Source: CAZUGH01 sp964619785
Lineage (GTDB): Bacteria; Bacillota; Clostridia; Lachnospirales; Lachnospiraceae
Assembly (NCBI GenBank): GCA_964619785.1
Contig: CAZUGH010000008.1
Span: forward strand, 1 to 47,278
DNA length: 47,278 bases
Direction: 5' to 3'
Of this stretch, positions 34,618-43,342 are shown piece after piece (positions within the stretch are counted from its first letter, which is position 1; each line of letters starts with the position of its first letter). The notes under the pieces were generated by a model. That model searched no databases and was not told where the DNA came from. It saw only the letters and a list, made by a program, of their open reading frames with translations. A program made the translations under genes and the position numbers.

Positions 34618-35316
34618 TCAATTAGATTTTCTACGATCTTTTGAATAATTATTTCTACGATAATTGTTACGTCTTGGTGCATCTGCATATTCTTTCTTTA
34701 ATGTAACAACAACTTTACGATTTGGCTCTTCACCTTCACTATGTGTCTCTACATATTTATCAGGTTGCAGAGCTGCATGAATCAATCGTCTTTCATAAGG
34801 ATTCATTGGTTCTAAAAATGCACTACGATGAGTCTTCTTAACCTTGGACGCAATATTACGTGCAAGATTTTCAATCGTATCTTTTCTTCTTTTTCTGTAG
34901 TTTTCAGTATCCATCTTGATTTTAACATAGCTTTCGGAATACTTATTTACGACTAAAGAAGTTAAATACTGAAGTGAATCTAATGTCTGACCTCTCTTAC
35001 CAATCAACACACCCATCTCTTTACCAACTAAATCAACATTGATGGTATTCTCCGCTTCATCAAAATCCATCTTAAGTTCAACATCCATATTCATTGCCTT
35101 GAATGTCTTAACAAGGAAATCCTTTGCGATATCAATTGGATTTTCTCTTTTACGAACTCGAATCTTTGCTGGTTTACTAAACAAACCTAAAATACCACTT
35201 GATTCTTTTTCCAAAATCTCGTAATCAATACGATCACTTGTTGTTTCTAATTTGATTAATGCTTCTGTTAAAGCTTCATCTGCAGTCTTTGCTAAAAACT
35301 CGATCCAATCTGCCAT
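34618..35316 (-). CDS. jag: RNA-binding protein Jag/KhpB
   Basis: A 232-residue RNA-binding protein with an N-terminal Jag-N domain (FLAKTADEALTEALIKL, GILGLFSKPAKIRV), a KH domain (about 75-150, GVLIGKRGQTLDSLQYL) and an R3H domain (about 155-210, FLEPMNPYERRLIHAALQ), then a basic Asn/Arg-rich tail. KhpB proteins pair with KhpA to bind many RNAs and affect cell elongation and sporulation. It follows yidC by 13 bp. Confidence 0.96.
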   Translation of the reverse strand: MADWIEFLAKTADEALTEALIKLETTSDRIDYEILEKESSGILGLFSKPAKIRVRKRENPIDIAKDFLVKTFKAMNMDVELKMDFDEAENTINVDLVGKEMGVLIGKRGQTLDSLQYLTSLVVNKYSESYVKIKMDTENYRKRRKDTIENLARNIASKVKKTHRSAFLEPMNPYERRLIHAALQPDKYVETHSEGEEPNRKVVVTLKKEYADAPRRNNYRRNNYSKDRRKSN

Positions 35317-35329
35317 GAATTTTCACCCC

Positions 35330-36316
35330 TTACTTTTTGTCATTGTCCTTACTCTTAGATTCAGACAACATATTAGCATATCCTGAAATACTTCCTGGTT
35401 TTACATCTTTATTAACACTCAAATCTTTTGGTGCCACAGGTTGTCCCTTTGCATCAGTCTTGATACTGCTTGTCTTCTGTTTGGAATACTCTGCAACTCT
35501 CTGATTCATAACTTCTCGTTTTGTTGCTTTCTTATTAGCCTTGTCTTTGTTGGCTTCAACAATAGAATCCATATCCATTTTATCAAAATGACGATTTACA
35601 AAGATGGCCTGGATTGTTCTAAATAAATTACCTGTAATCCAGTACACACCAACACCCATTGGAAATGAAAAACTGAATACACCTGTCATAAGTGGCATCA
35701 GATTTGTCATCATCTTCATAGAACCAGCACCTGGTGAATCTGCATTTGTCTGTGTACCAGTCTGTGATATCTTTGTACTAATCCATTGTGTTACAACAGC
35801 AAGAACTGGAATAATCAATGTAATACTTAACATTTTACCATCCATAAAATGAGGTTTGTCTGATAAAATCAAACCTAAGAAATTACTTGTTGTCTCATTT
35901 AATGATGGAACATAATTTGAATAACCTTTAACGCCAGCAATACCGTAAATTACACGGAACAATGCAAACAAAATAGGCATTTGAATCAGCAATGGAAGAC
36001 AGCCACCAAATGGACTGATTCCATATCGATCATATACCTGCTGTGTCTCAGCTTGCATCTTTTGCATCGACACATTATCCTTCTTACCTTTATACTTAGC
36101 CTGTATTTCCTGAATCTCTGGATTCATTAATGCAGAAAGCTTTGCCGTTTTCTGTTGTTTCATTGTAAGTGGAAACATCAAACCATTCACAATGAATGTA
36201 AATATAACAATACAAATACCTGTATTGTGAGTACTACTAATAAAGAATACTGCTTTATCAATATACTCCAAAATAAAACCTAATACTTGAGCAATGGGAT
36301 TAATTAACCAACTCAA
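35330..36316 (-). CDS. yidC: Membrane protein insertase YidC (SpoIIIJ/OxaA)
   Basis: Insertase for membrane proteins, alone or with SecYEG. The 328 residues hold about five helices, the cytoplasmic hairpin after helix 1 (PLTMKQQKTAKLSALMNPEI) and the YGISPFGGCLPLLIQMPILFALFRV signature, which spans the second conserved helix. The start is TTG, with AGGAGG 7 nt upstream. A charged cytoplasmic tail of about 90 residues is typical for clostridial members. Confidence 0.96.
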   Translation of the reverse strand: MSWLINPIAQVLGFILEYIDKAVFFISSTHNTGICIVIFTFIVNGLMFPLTMKQQKTAKLSALMNPEIQEIQAKYKGKKDNVSMQKMQAETQQVYDRYGISPFGGCLPLLIQMPILFALFRVIYGIAGVKGYSNYVPSLNETTSNFLGLILSDKPHFMDGKMLSITLIIPVLAVVTQWISTKISQTGTQTNADSPGAGSMKMMTNLMPLMTGVFSFSFPMGVGVYWITGNLFRTIQAIFVNRHFDKMDMDSIVEANKDKANKKATKREVMNQRVAEYSKQKTSSIKTDAKGQPVAPKDLSVNKDVKPGSISGYANMLSESKSKDNDKK

Positions 36317-36336
36317 ACTAAATTCCTCCTACTTTC

Positions 36337-36549
36337 TTACGGTACAGGATCAAATCCTCCCTTGTGAAAAGGATGACATCTTAATATTCTTTTTATAGCC
36401 AAAAAACTCCCCTTCCAGGCACCATACTTTTCAATCGCCTGTTTTGCATATAAAGAGCAACAAGGCGTATAGATACACGATGGTGTTCTCTTTAAAGGAG
36501 AAATATATTTTCCGTATATTTTAATCAAAAATAATAAGAAACTCTTCAT
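36337..36549 (-). CDS. yidD: Membrane protein insertion efficiency factor YidD
   Basis: Small 70-residue membrane-associated protein thought to assist YidC-dependent insertion. The family signature is present: CIYTPCCSLYAKQAIEKYG and RCHPFHKGGFDPVP. It overlaps the rnpA stop by 4 nt (ATGA). Confidence 0.97.
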   Translation of the reverse strand: MKSFLLFLIKIYGKYISPLKRTPSCIYTPCCSLYAKQAIEKYGAWKGSFLAIKRILRCHPFHKGGFDPVP

Positions 36550-36875
36550 AATATAATTCCATGTAACTTACATAAATGTAAAACTGCACCATTAATCTCG
36601 TCCATTGTTCTACCTTTCGCCGAAGCTCTGGCTATTATGACGATATCTTTGCCGTCTACTAACTGTTCATCATCTTTTCGAATACTTTCTCTTAACAATC
36701 TGGTAATGCGATGACGAACTACACTGTTTCCCACTTTCTTACTTACTGAGAAACCATACCTATTGGGACCATCTTCCCTCTCATATACATACATAACCAG
36801 ATATTTGTTTGCCTTAGATCTACCCTTTTGGTAAACCTTCCTAAAATCTTGATTGTTACTCAATTTGTCAAACAA
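36546..36875 (-). CDS. rnpA: Ribonuclease P protein component
   Basis: Protein subunit of RNase P, which matures the 5' ends of tRNAs. The 109 residues show the basic RNR-like motif VRHRITRLLRESIR and the N-terminal FDKLSNNQDFRKVYQKG. The start is TTG, with GAGG 8 nt upstream. It lies between rpmH and yidD in the universal order. Confidence 0.97.
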   Translation of the reverse strand: MFDKLSNNQDFRKVYQKGRSKANKYLVMYVYEREDGPNRYGFSVSKKVGNSVVRHRITRLLRESIRKDDEQLVDGKDIVIIARASAKGRTMDEINGAVLHLCKLHGIIL

Positions 36876-36964
36876 TTCTTTGTCCTCAAAATAAGAAGCC
36901 TAATTGTCTGCAACAGCAGCCAATACTCCAATTACTAGCCGGCAAACCGACTAGGCTCCTGAAT

Positions 36965-36990
36965 AAAAAAGGTCACATGAATCTGCGACC
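36965..36990 (-). terminator. Terminator or attenuator after rpmH
   Basis: Stem GGTCGCA / TGTGACC (one G-U) with a 6-nt loop, then TTTTTT on the minus strand, starting on the last base of the rpmH stop codon. It would let rpmH be made in excess over rnpA. A second weaker stem (TAGTCGG/CCGGCTA) follows downstream. Confidence 0.7.
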
Positions 36991-37124
36991 TAAGCGGATA
37001 AATTCTTTCTTCCCTTTGCTCTTCTGCTAGCAAGAACTTTTCTTCCGTTTGAAGTGCTCATTCTCTGTCTAAAACCATGAACTCTTTTTCTTGACTTTTT
37101 CTTAGGCTGAAATGTCATTTTCAT
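36990..37124 (-). CDS. rpmH: 50S ribosomal protein L34
   Basis: A 44-residue, highly basic ribosomal protein beginning MKMTFQPKKKSRKRVHGF and ending RRAKGRKNLSA, a complete match to the family pattern. AAGGAGG is 8 to 9 nt before the ATG. It is the first gene leftward of the origin. Confidence 0.98.
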   Translation of the reverse strand: MKMTFQPKKKSRKRVHGFRQRMSTSNGRKVLASRRAKGRKNLSA

Positions 37125-37177
37125 TATGTGTCCACCTCCTTATGATAATATTAGTCGATATTTACATATCAAGCCTA

Positions 37178-37206
37178 ATTATAGTATCTGAAAGCCATTA
37201 AGTCAA
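37178..37206 (-). promoter_or_regulatory. Promoter of rpmH
   Basis: TTGACT and TATAAT spaced 17 bp on the minus strand, about 50 bp before the rpmH ATG. Confidence 0.85.
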
Positions 37207-37245
37207 GCGTGTCTTTCATAAGTTAAAAAATAATTCAAAAATACT

Positions 37246-37274
37246 TTGAATTATACTCCTCTATGGTATATAAT
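37246..37274 (+). promoter_or_regulatory. Promoter of dnaA
   Basis: TTGAAT and TATAAT spaced 17 bp. The dyad ATTCAAA-N5-TTTGAAT (37233-37251) ends at the -35 box and could be an operator. No DnaA box of the TTATCCACA type was seen in this intergenic region. Confidence 0.8.
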
Positions 37275-37331
37275 GAAAATGTATGTATTTTAACCATATT
37301 TCAATTTTTATATAGATAGGCAGGAATTTTT

Positions 37332-38699
37332 ATGAAAAACGATATTAAGTCAAAATGGAGCGAAATTATCAATCGTGTGCGAGAAGATAATAATGTAACT
37401 CAAGTAGCCTTCCGCACATTTCTTGATCCATTACAATTTTATTCTATTGAAAATGATGTAGTAACAATTATCGTTGATGAGAAAACACAGGGAAATAATC
37501 CTAGTCTCATTAGTAATCGTTATGATTTACCAATTCGTATTGCCATCGAAGAGATGACTGGGCTTAAGGTTAGTCTTAATTTTGTTTTAAGTAGCAACAT
37601 TAATGACAATACTTCAACATCTATAGAAAATGAATCCTCTTTAATAGGAAGATATCCATTTTTAAACTCAGGTCATTCATTTGATACATTTGTTGTCAGC
37701 AGTAGTAATTCTATGGCGCATGCTGCTTGCTTAAGTGTTGCTGAATCACCAACTTCACAGACATATAATCCTCTATTTATTTACGGAGGTTCTGGACTTG
37801 GCAAGACACATCTCATGCATTCTATTGCTCGATATATCGTAGAACATTTTTCCGATTTAAAAGTAATGTATGTAACAAGTGAAACATTTACAAATGAAGT
37901 TATCGAAGCAATTCGTAATAACAAAGCAAAAGGTGATTCTTCAGCTACTGCAAATTTAAAGAAAAAATATCGTAACGTCGATGTTTTACTTATTGATGAT
38001 ATTCAATTCATCATTGGTAAAGAAGCGACTCAAGAAGAATTTTTCCACACTTTCAATACGCTCTATGAAGAGGGTAAACAGATTGTAATTACAAGTGATA
38101 AACCACCAAGAGAGATGGACCTCTTAGAAGAACGACTTCGATCTCGTTTTGTTTGGGGACTTCCTGTTGATATTCAACCACCTGATTATGAGACAAGTAT
38201 GGCTATTCTTCGTAAGCGTCAAGAAAAAGAATCCATCCAATTAGATGATAAGATTCTCAGTTACATTGCTAGTAATATTAAGTCGAATGTACGAGACTTA
38301 GAAGGTGCTTTTAATCGCGTTATCCTATTTTCAAGATTGAACCATCAGCAGATTACTCTTGAACTTGCCGAGAAGGCACTTAAAGATATGATATCTCCTG
38401 ATGATAAGATAAATATAACCGTAGACTATGTCATCGATATTGTTGCAGAACATTTTAACATCACAAGAGATGCGATATGTTCAACTAGAAGATCACATGA
38501 TATCGTCGTACCACGATTCATTTGTATGTATCTATGCAATCAATTAACAGATAATCCACTAACTGTTATCGGTGAAAAGCTCGGAAAACGGGACCATTCC
38601 ACAGTTATCAACGGTATCCGCAAGATAACAAAAGCATTAGATGAGGATAAGTCCTTAGAAAATACAATTGAAATACTCAAGAAAAAACTCAACTCTTAA
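37332..38699 (+). CDS. dnaA: Chromosomal replication initiator protein DnaA
   Basis: AAA+ initiator that binds DnaA boxes and melts the origin. The 455 residues show a short N-terminal domain I, a low-complexity linker (SSNINDNTSTSIENESS), the AAA+ core with GGSGLGKTHLMHSI and VLLIDDIQFI, and domain IV ending with the DNA-binding signature LGKRDHSTVINGIRKI. It starts the plus-strand block and marks the turning point of gene orientation in the window. Confidence 0.98.
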   Translation: MKNDIKSKWSEIINRVREDNNVTQVAFRTFLDPLQFYSIENDVVTIIVDEKTQGNNPSLISNRYDLPIRIAIEEMTGLKVSLNFVLSSNINDNTSTSIENESSLIGRYPFLNSGHSFDTFVVSSSNSMAHAACLSVAESPTSQTYNPLFIYGGSGLGKTHLMHSIARYIVEHFSDLKVMYVTSETFTNEVIEAIRNNKAKGDSSATANLKKKYRNVDVLLIDDIQFIIGKEATQEEFFHTFNTLYEEGKQIVITSDKPPREMDLLEERLRSRFVWGLPVDIQPPDYETSMAILRKRQEKESIQLDDKILSYIASNIKSNVRDLEGAFNRVILFSRLNHQQITLELAEKALKDMISPDDKINITVDYVIDIVAEHFNITRDAICSTRRSHDIVVPRFICMYLCNQLTDNPLTVIGEKLGKRDHSTVINGIRKITKALDEDKSLENTIEILKKKLNS

Positions 38700-38952
38700 T
38701 AAGTCGTGGATAACTTCTTTATAACTTGTTTGTTCGATGTTTGTTCTTGTTATTAATTAAATTACACAATCCTGGTTGTCCAATTCTTTCACAATCCATC
38801 AAGATGATTATAATCCTATCATCAACAGGTTAAAGTAATATATTTTATTGCTTTTAATCACTTATGAACGAATCCACAACCCTTATTACTATAACTTCTA
38901 ATTTTTTAAATAAATTAATTAGCTCATTTTCTCGAAAGGAGATATTCACATT
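38700..38952. other. Putative oriC (dnaA-dnaN intergenic region)
   Basis: A 253-bp AT-rich stretch at the strand switch. CGTGGATAA at 38705-38713 matches a DnaA box at 8 of 9 positions, and a weaker one (TGTGGATTC on the minus strand) lies near 38870. AT-only tracts near 38750 and 38902-38922 could be the unwinding element. No array of perfect boxes is visible, so the origin is placed mainly by gene context. Confidence 0.55.
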
Positions 38953-40062
38953 ATGAAATTCACATGTAATAAAAATGATTTCTCGGAAGGCATTAATATT
39001 GTTTTAAAAGCAGTTTCTGGTAAAACAACAATGCCTATTCTTGAATGCGTTATGATTGAAGCAGAGAATGATAAAGTTAAACTTACTACCAATGATATGG
39101 AACTCGGTATTGAGACTTTGGTAAATGCTCAAGTTCAAACTTCTGGAACTGTTTTAGTTAATGCTAAGATGATAGCAGAGATTGTTCGTAAATTACCAGA
39201 AGACGAGGTTAACTTTGAGGTAGATGATAAGATGAACATACTTATTTTTTGTGGTAAAGCTAAGTTTAATGTTCCAGGACTGGAAAGTGATGAATTTCCT
39301 AAGCTTCCTTTCGTTGAAAAAGAAAATAGAATTGTAATGTCTCAGTTTACATTAAAAGAGATGATTCGTCAGACTATTTTTTCTATTTCTGATAATGAGA
39401 ATAACAAGATACTTACTGGTGAACTTTTTGAAATTGTAGGTGATGAATTTAAGATTGCCTCTCTTGATCTTCACCGTGTATCAATTCGTAAAATGCAATT
39501 GAAAGAAAGCTATGATAATATAAAAGTTGTTATTCCAGGTAAAGCACTTGCTGAGATTAGTAAGATTCTTTCTTCTAATATGGATAGTGAAGTTGTTATT
39601 TACTTTAGTAGCAATTATGTTTTATTTGAATTAGAGGATACAATTATTTTGACTCGTTTGATAGAGGGTAATTTTTATAATGTAAATCAGATGCTTTCAA
39701 GTGATTATGAAACCAAGATTAAGATTAATCGTTCTGAGTTTTTAGGATGTATTGATCGTGCCACTTTACTTCTTCGTGATGCAGAGAAGAAACCTGTTGT
39801 TATGAATATTATGGATGACAGTGTGAAGATGCAGATGAATACCAAGATTGGTTCCATGGATGAAGATATGACAATTGAAAAAGAGGGTAAAGAATTAAAG
39901 ATTGCATTTAATCCTAAGTTTTTAATTGATGTACTTCGTGTAATAGATGATGAAGATATTTATTTGTATCTGATTAACTCAAAGTCACCATGTTTTATTA
40001 AAAATAGTGATGAATCTTATATTTATTTGATTCTACCAGTTAATCTCAACTATAACAATTAG
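38953..40062 (+). CDS. dnaN: DNA polymerase III subunit beta (sliding clamp)
   Basis: Ring-shaped clamp that keeps the replicative polymerase on DNA. The 369 residues include TTMPILECVMIEA, DGEFPKLPF-like ESDEFPKLPFVE and the C-terminal KSPCFIKNSDESYIYLILPV, in which the usual final MP is replaced (LPVNLNYNN follows the typical end). AAGGAG precedes the ATG. Confidence 0.97.
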   Translation: MKFTCNKNDFSEGINIVLKAVSGKTTMPILECVMIEAENDKVKLTTNDMELGIETLVNAQVQTSGTVLVNAKMIAEIVRKLPEDEVNFEVDDKMNILIFCGKAKFNVPGLESDEFPKLPFVEKENRIVMSQFTLKEMIRQTIFSISDNENNKILTGELFEIVGDEFKIASLDLHRVSIRKMQLKESYDNIKVVIPGKALAEISKILSSNMDSEVVIYFSSNYVLFELEDTIILTRLIEGNFYNVNQMLSSDYETKIKINRSEFLGCIDRATLLLRDAEKKPVVMNIMDDSVKMQMNTKIGSMDEDMTIEKEGKELKIAFNPKFLIDVLRVIDDEDIYLYLINSKSPCFIKNSDESYIYLILPVNLNYNN

Positions 40063-40078
40063 AATTGAGGTATGAGAC

Positions 40079-40291
40079 ATGGAAGAAATAACAATTCATG
40101 ATGAATTTATAAAACTTGGTCAGGCTATGAAATTAGCAGGACTTGTTTCATCAGGAATCGAAGCAAAAGTTGTTATTCAAGATGGCCAGGTGTTGGTAAA
40201 TGATGAAGTGGATACACGTCGTGGTAAAAAGCTAGTACCAGGAGATGTATTTGAGTATGAAGGTCAAAAGGTAAAGGTAACAAGTGAATGA
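40079..40291 (+). CDS. yaaA: S4-domain RNA-binding protein YaaA
   Basis: A 70-residue S4-like RNA-binding protein. The conserved IKLGQAMKLAGLVSSGIEAK and GQVLVNDEVDTRRGKKLVPGD fit the YaaA/YbcJ family always found between dnaN and recF in Firmicutes; a role in ribosome assembly has been suggested. It overlaps recF by 4 nt (ATGA). Confidence 0.95.
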   Translation: MEEITIHDEFIKLGQAMKLAGLVSSGIEAKVVIQDGQVLVNDEVDTRRGKKLVPGDVFEYEGQKVKVTSE

Positions 40292-41373
40292 TTATCAATA
40301 AACTGGAATTGTGCGATTTTCGTAATTACCAAATTTCACAATTTGAATTTGATGATAACACAAATATTTTGTATGGTGACAATGCACAAGGAAAAACAAA
40401 TGTGCTTGAAGCTATTTTCCTTGCTGGAACTACAAAATCACATAAGAATAGCAAAGATAACGAGATGGTTCGGGTGGAAGCTTCGGAAGCACATATTCGT
40501 ATGAGTATGACGAAAGCAGATATTCATCATAAAATAGATGTTCATCTTAAAAAACATGGTTCCAAAGGAATCGCTATCGATGGTGTTACTGTTAAGAAAA
40601 GTAGTGAAGTGATGGGACTGTGTAATATCATCGTTTTTTCTCCAGAGGATTTGAATATTATAAAAAATGGTCCCAGTGAGAGAAGAAGATTTATTAACAT
40701 GGAATTGAGTCAGATTGATAAGATGTATCTTCATTATCTGACAAAATACAACAAAGTTTTAAATCAACGCAATAATTTATTAAAACAGATTAGTTTCGAT
40801 AGTAAATTATTGGATACCCTTGATATATGGGATATGCAGCTTGTAGAAAATGGAATTGAAATCATGAAAGCAAGAGATGAATTCATTCGCAAGCTAAATG
40901 AAATGATGAAAGGTATTCATCATCGTTTGTCAGGTGGCAAAGAAGATATTTTGGTGGAGTATGAACCAAATGTAGCAACTGATTATTTTTCTGAAAAATT
41001 GTTTTTAGCTAGAGACAAGGATTTGTACCAGGGAACCACTTCAGTTGGTCCACATAGAGATGATATTCGATTTCAAATTGATGATAAAGATATAAGAAAA
41101 TATGGTTCGCAAGGACAACAGCGAACAACAGCTCTTTCGCTAAAGTTATCTGAGATTGAAATTGTTAAAGAAGTAGTTGGTGAAACACCGGTTTTACTTT
41201 TAGATGATGTATTATCTGAGTTAGACCGTAAGAGGCAGAATTATCTGTTGGAAAGTATTAAGGGAATTCAGACCATTATCACATGTACTGGTTTGGAGGA
41301 ATTCATAGAGAATAAAGTTAATATTAGTAGAACATTTGAGATAGAAAATGGAACAATAAAAAAGTTAGTGTAG
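40288..41373 (+). CDS. recF: DNA replication/repair protein RecF
   Basis: SMC-like ATPase that helps load RecA at gaps. Walker A is YGDNAQGKTNVLEAI, the ABC signature region is KYGSQGQQRTTALSLKLSE and Walker B is PVLLLDDVLSELD. The length of 361 residues is normal. Confidence 0.97.
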   Translation: MIINKLELCDFRNYQISQFEFDDNTNILYGDNAQGKTNVLEAIFLAGTTKSHKNSKDNEMVRVEASEAHIRMSMTKADIHHKIDVHLKKHGSKGIAIDGVTVKKSSEVMGLCNIIVFSPEDLNIIKNGPSERRRFINMELSQIDKMYLHYLTKYNKVLNQRNNLLKQISFDSKLLDTLDIWDMQLVENGIEIMKARDEFIRKLNEMMKGIHHRLSGGKEDILVEYEPNVATDYFSEKLFLARDKDLYQGTTSVGPHRDDIRFQIDDKDIRKYGSQGQQRTTALSLKLSEIEIVKEVVGETPVLLLDDVLSELDRKRQNYLLESIKGIQTIITCTGLEEFIENKVNISRTFEIENGTIKKLV

Positions 41374-41389
41374 TTGAATGGAGGATACT

Positions 41390-43315
41390 ATGGATAACGA
41401 AATTAACGTTGAATATGGTGCGGATCAAATTCAGATTCTAGAAGGACTTGAAGCTGTTCGTAAGAGACCTAGTATGTATATTGGAAGTACATCTGGCAAA
41501 GGGCTTCACCATTTGGTGTATGAGATTGTTGATAATGCAATTGATGAAGCATTAGCGGGTTATTGTGATGTCATCGATGTGCATATTAATAAAGATAATT
41601 CGATTACTGTTCGTGATAATGGTCGAGGAATTCCAGTTGGAATTAATCATAAAGCAGGACGACCAGCAGTTGAAGTTGTATTTACCGTTCTCCACGCGGG
41701 AGGTAAATTCGGCGGTGGCGGCTACAAAGTTTCCGGTGGTCTTCATGGTGTAGGTGCTTCCGTTGTTAATGCGTTATCAAATTGGTTAGAAGTAAGAATA
41801 CACAAAGATGGTAAAATATATCAGCAGCGTTATGAGCGTGGACATGCCATGTATGATTTAAAGATTGTTGGTGATACCGACAAACGTGGTACAGAGGTTA
41901 CTTTTTTACCAGATGATACAATTTTCACAGAGACAACAGAATATGAGTATGACATTCTTCGTAAGAGACTTCGAGAGATGGCATTTCTTACGAAAGGAAT
42001 AAAGATTGTTCTTCACGATGATCGCTTAGAAGAACCAAAAGAAGAGACTTTTCATTATGAAGGTGGAATCAAAGAATATGTACAATACCTCAATCGTAAT
42101 CAGGATCCTCTTTATGATAATATTATTTATTGTGAAGGTCAAAAGGGAGAAGTATATGTTGAAGTTGCATTCCAGCATAACAATTCCTATAACGAGGGAT
42201 GCTATAGTTTTGTAAATAACATCACGACACCAGAGGGTGGTACGCATCTTGCAGGTTTTAAAAATTCATTGACGAAGACATTTAATGATTATGCCAGATC
42301 GCAAAAAATCTTGAAAGATAATGAGACAAATTTAACAGGTGAGGATATTCGAGAAGGACTAACGGCTATTATCAGTATTAAGATTCGAGACCCACAGTTT
42401 GAGGGACAGACAAAGCAGAAGCTTGGTAATAGTATTGCAAGAGGTGCAGTAGATAGCGTGGTTTCCGAACAATTAACATATTTCCTTGAGCAAAATCCTG
42501 TGGTAGCAAAATTGATTTGTGATAAATCCCTTCTTGCACAGAGAGCAAGAGATGCTGCGAGAAACGCAAGAGAACTTACACGTCGTAAGACGGCATTAGA
42601 TGGAACAAGACTTCCTGGTAAATTGGCTGATTGTAGTGACAAGAATCCAGAAAATTGCGAAATTTATATCGTAGAGGGAGATTCCGCCGGTGGAAGTGCG
42701 AAGACAGCGCGTTCACGTGCAACACAGGCTATTCTTCCACTTCGTGGTAAGATACTTAATGTAGAAAAAGCCAGACTCGATCGTATCTTAGTTAATAATG
42801 AGATTCGTGCGATGATTACTGCATTTGGTACAGGCATTTCAGAAGATTTTGATATTAGTAAATTAAGGTATCACAAGATTATTATTATGACAGATGCCGA
42901 TGTAGATGGTGCACATATCGCTACATTGCTACTTACATTTTTATATCGATTCATGCCAAATTTAATTAAAGAGGGTTATGTGTATTTGGCGCAGCCACCT
43001 CTTTATAAGGTTGCTAAGAATAAAAAGGAATACTATGCTTATAGCGATGAAGAACTAAATTCCATATTAGAAGAGATTGGACGCGATGGCAACAATTCCA
43101 TTCAGCGATACAAAGGACTAGGAGAAATGGATGCGGAGCAGTTATGGGATACAACAATGGATCCAGAAAAACGTATTTTACTTCGTGTCAATATGGATGA
43201 AGATGATTCTTCAGAACTCGATATGACATTTACAACACTGATGGGTGATAAAGTTGAACCTAGACGTGAGTTTATTGAAGAAAATGCCAAATATGTTCGT
43301 AACCTGGATATTTAG
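41390..43315 (+). CDS. gyrB: DNA gyrase subunit B
   Basis: ATPase and part of the DNA-cleavage core of gyrase. The 641 residues contain the GHKL ATP site (YEIVDNAIDEALAG, VRDNGRGIPV, HAGGKFGGGGYKVSGGLHGVG) and the TOPRIM motifs EGDSAGGSAKTARSR and TDADVDGAHI. The ATG at 41390 is preferred because GGAGG lies 5 nt upstream, starting within an ATG 12 nt earlier. Confidence 0.98.
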   Translation: MDNEINVEYGADQIQILEGLEAVRKRPSMYIGSTSGKGLHHLVYEIVDNAIDEALAGYCDVIDVHINKDNSITVRDNGRGIPVGINHKAGRPAVEVVFTVLHAGGKFGGGGYKVSGGLHGVGASVVNALSNWLEVRIHKDGKIYQQRYERGHAMYDLKIVGDTDKRGTEVTFLPDDTIFTETTEYEYDILRKRLREMAFLTKGIKIVLHDDRLEEPKEETFHYEGGIKEYVQYLNRNQDPLYDNIIYCEGQKGEVYVEVAFQHNNSYNEGCYSFVNNITTPEGGTHLAGFKNSLTKTFNDYARSQKILKDNETNLTGEDIREGLTAIISIKIRDPQFEGQTKQKLGNSIARGAVDSVVSEQLTYFLEQNPVVAKLICDKSLLAQRARDAARNARELTRRKTALDGTRLPGKLADCSDKNPENCEIYIVEGDSAGGSAKTARSRATQAILPLRGKILNVEKARLDRILVNNEIRAMITAFGTGISEDFDISKLRYHKIIIMTDADVDGAHIATLLLTFLYRFMPNLIKEGYVYLAQPPLYKVAKNKKEYYAYSDEELNSILEEIGRDGNNSIQRYKGLGEMDAEQLWDTTMDPEKRILLRVNMDEDDSSELDMTFTTLMGDKVEPRREFIEENAKYVRNLDI

Positions 43316-43342
43316 TAACCTATCAAAAATGGAGGAATAAAG

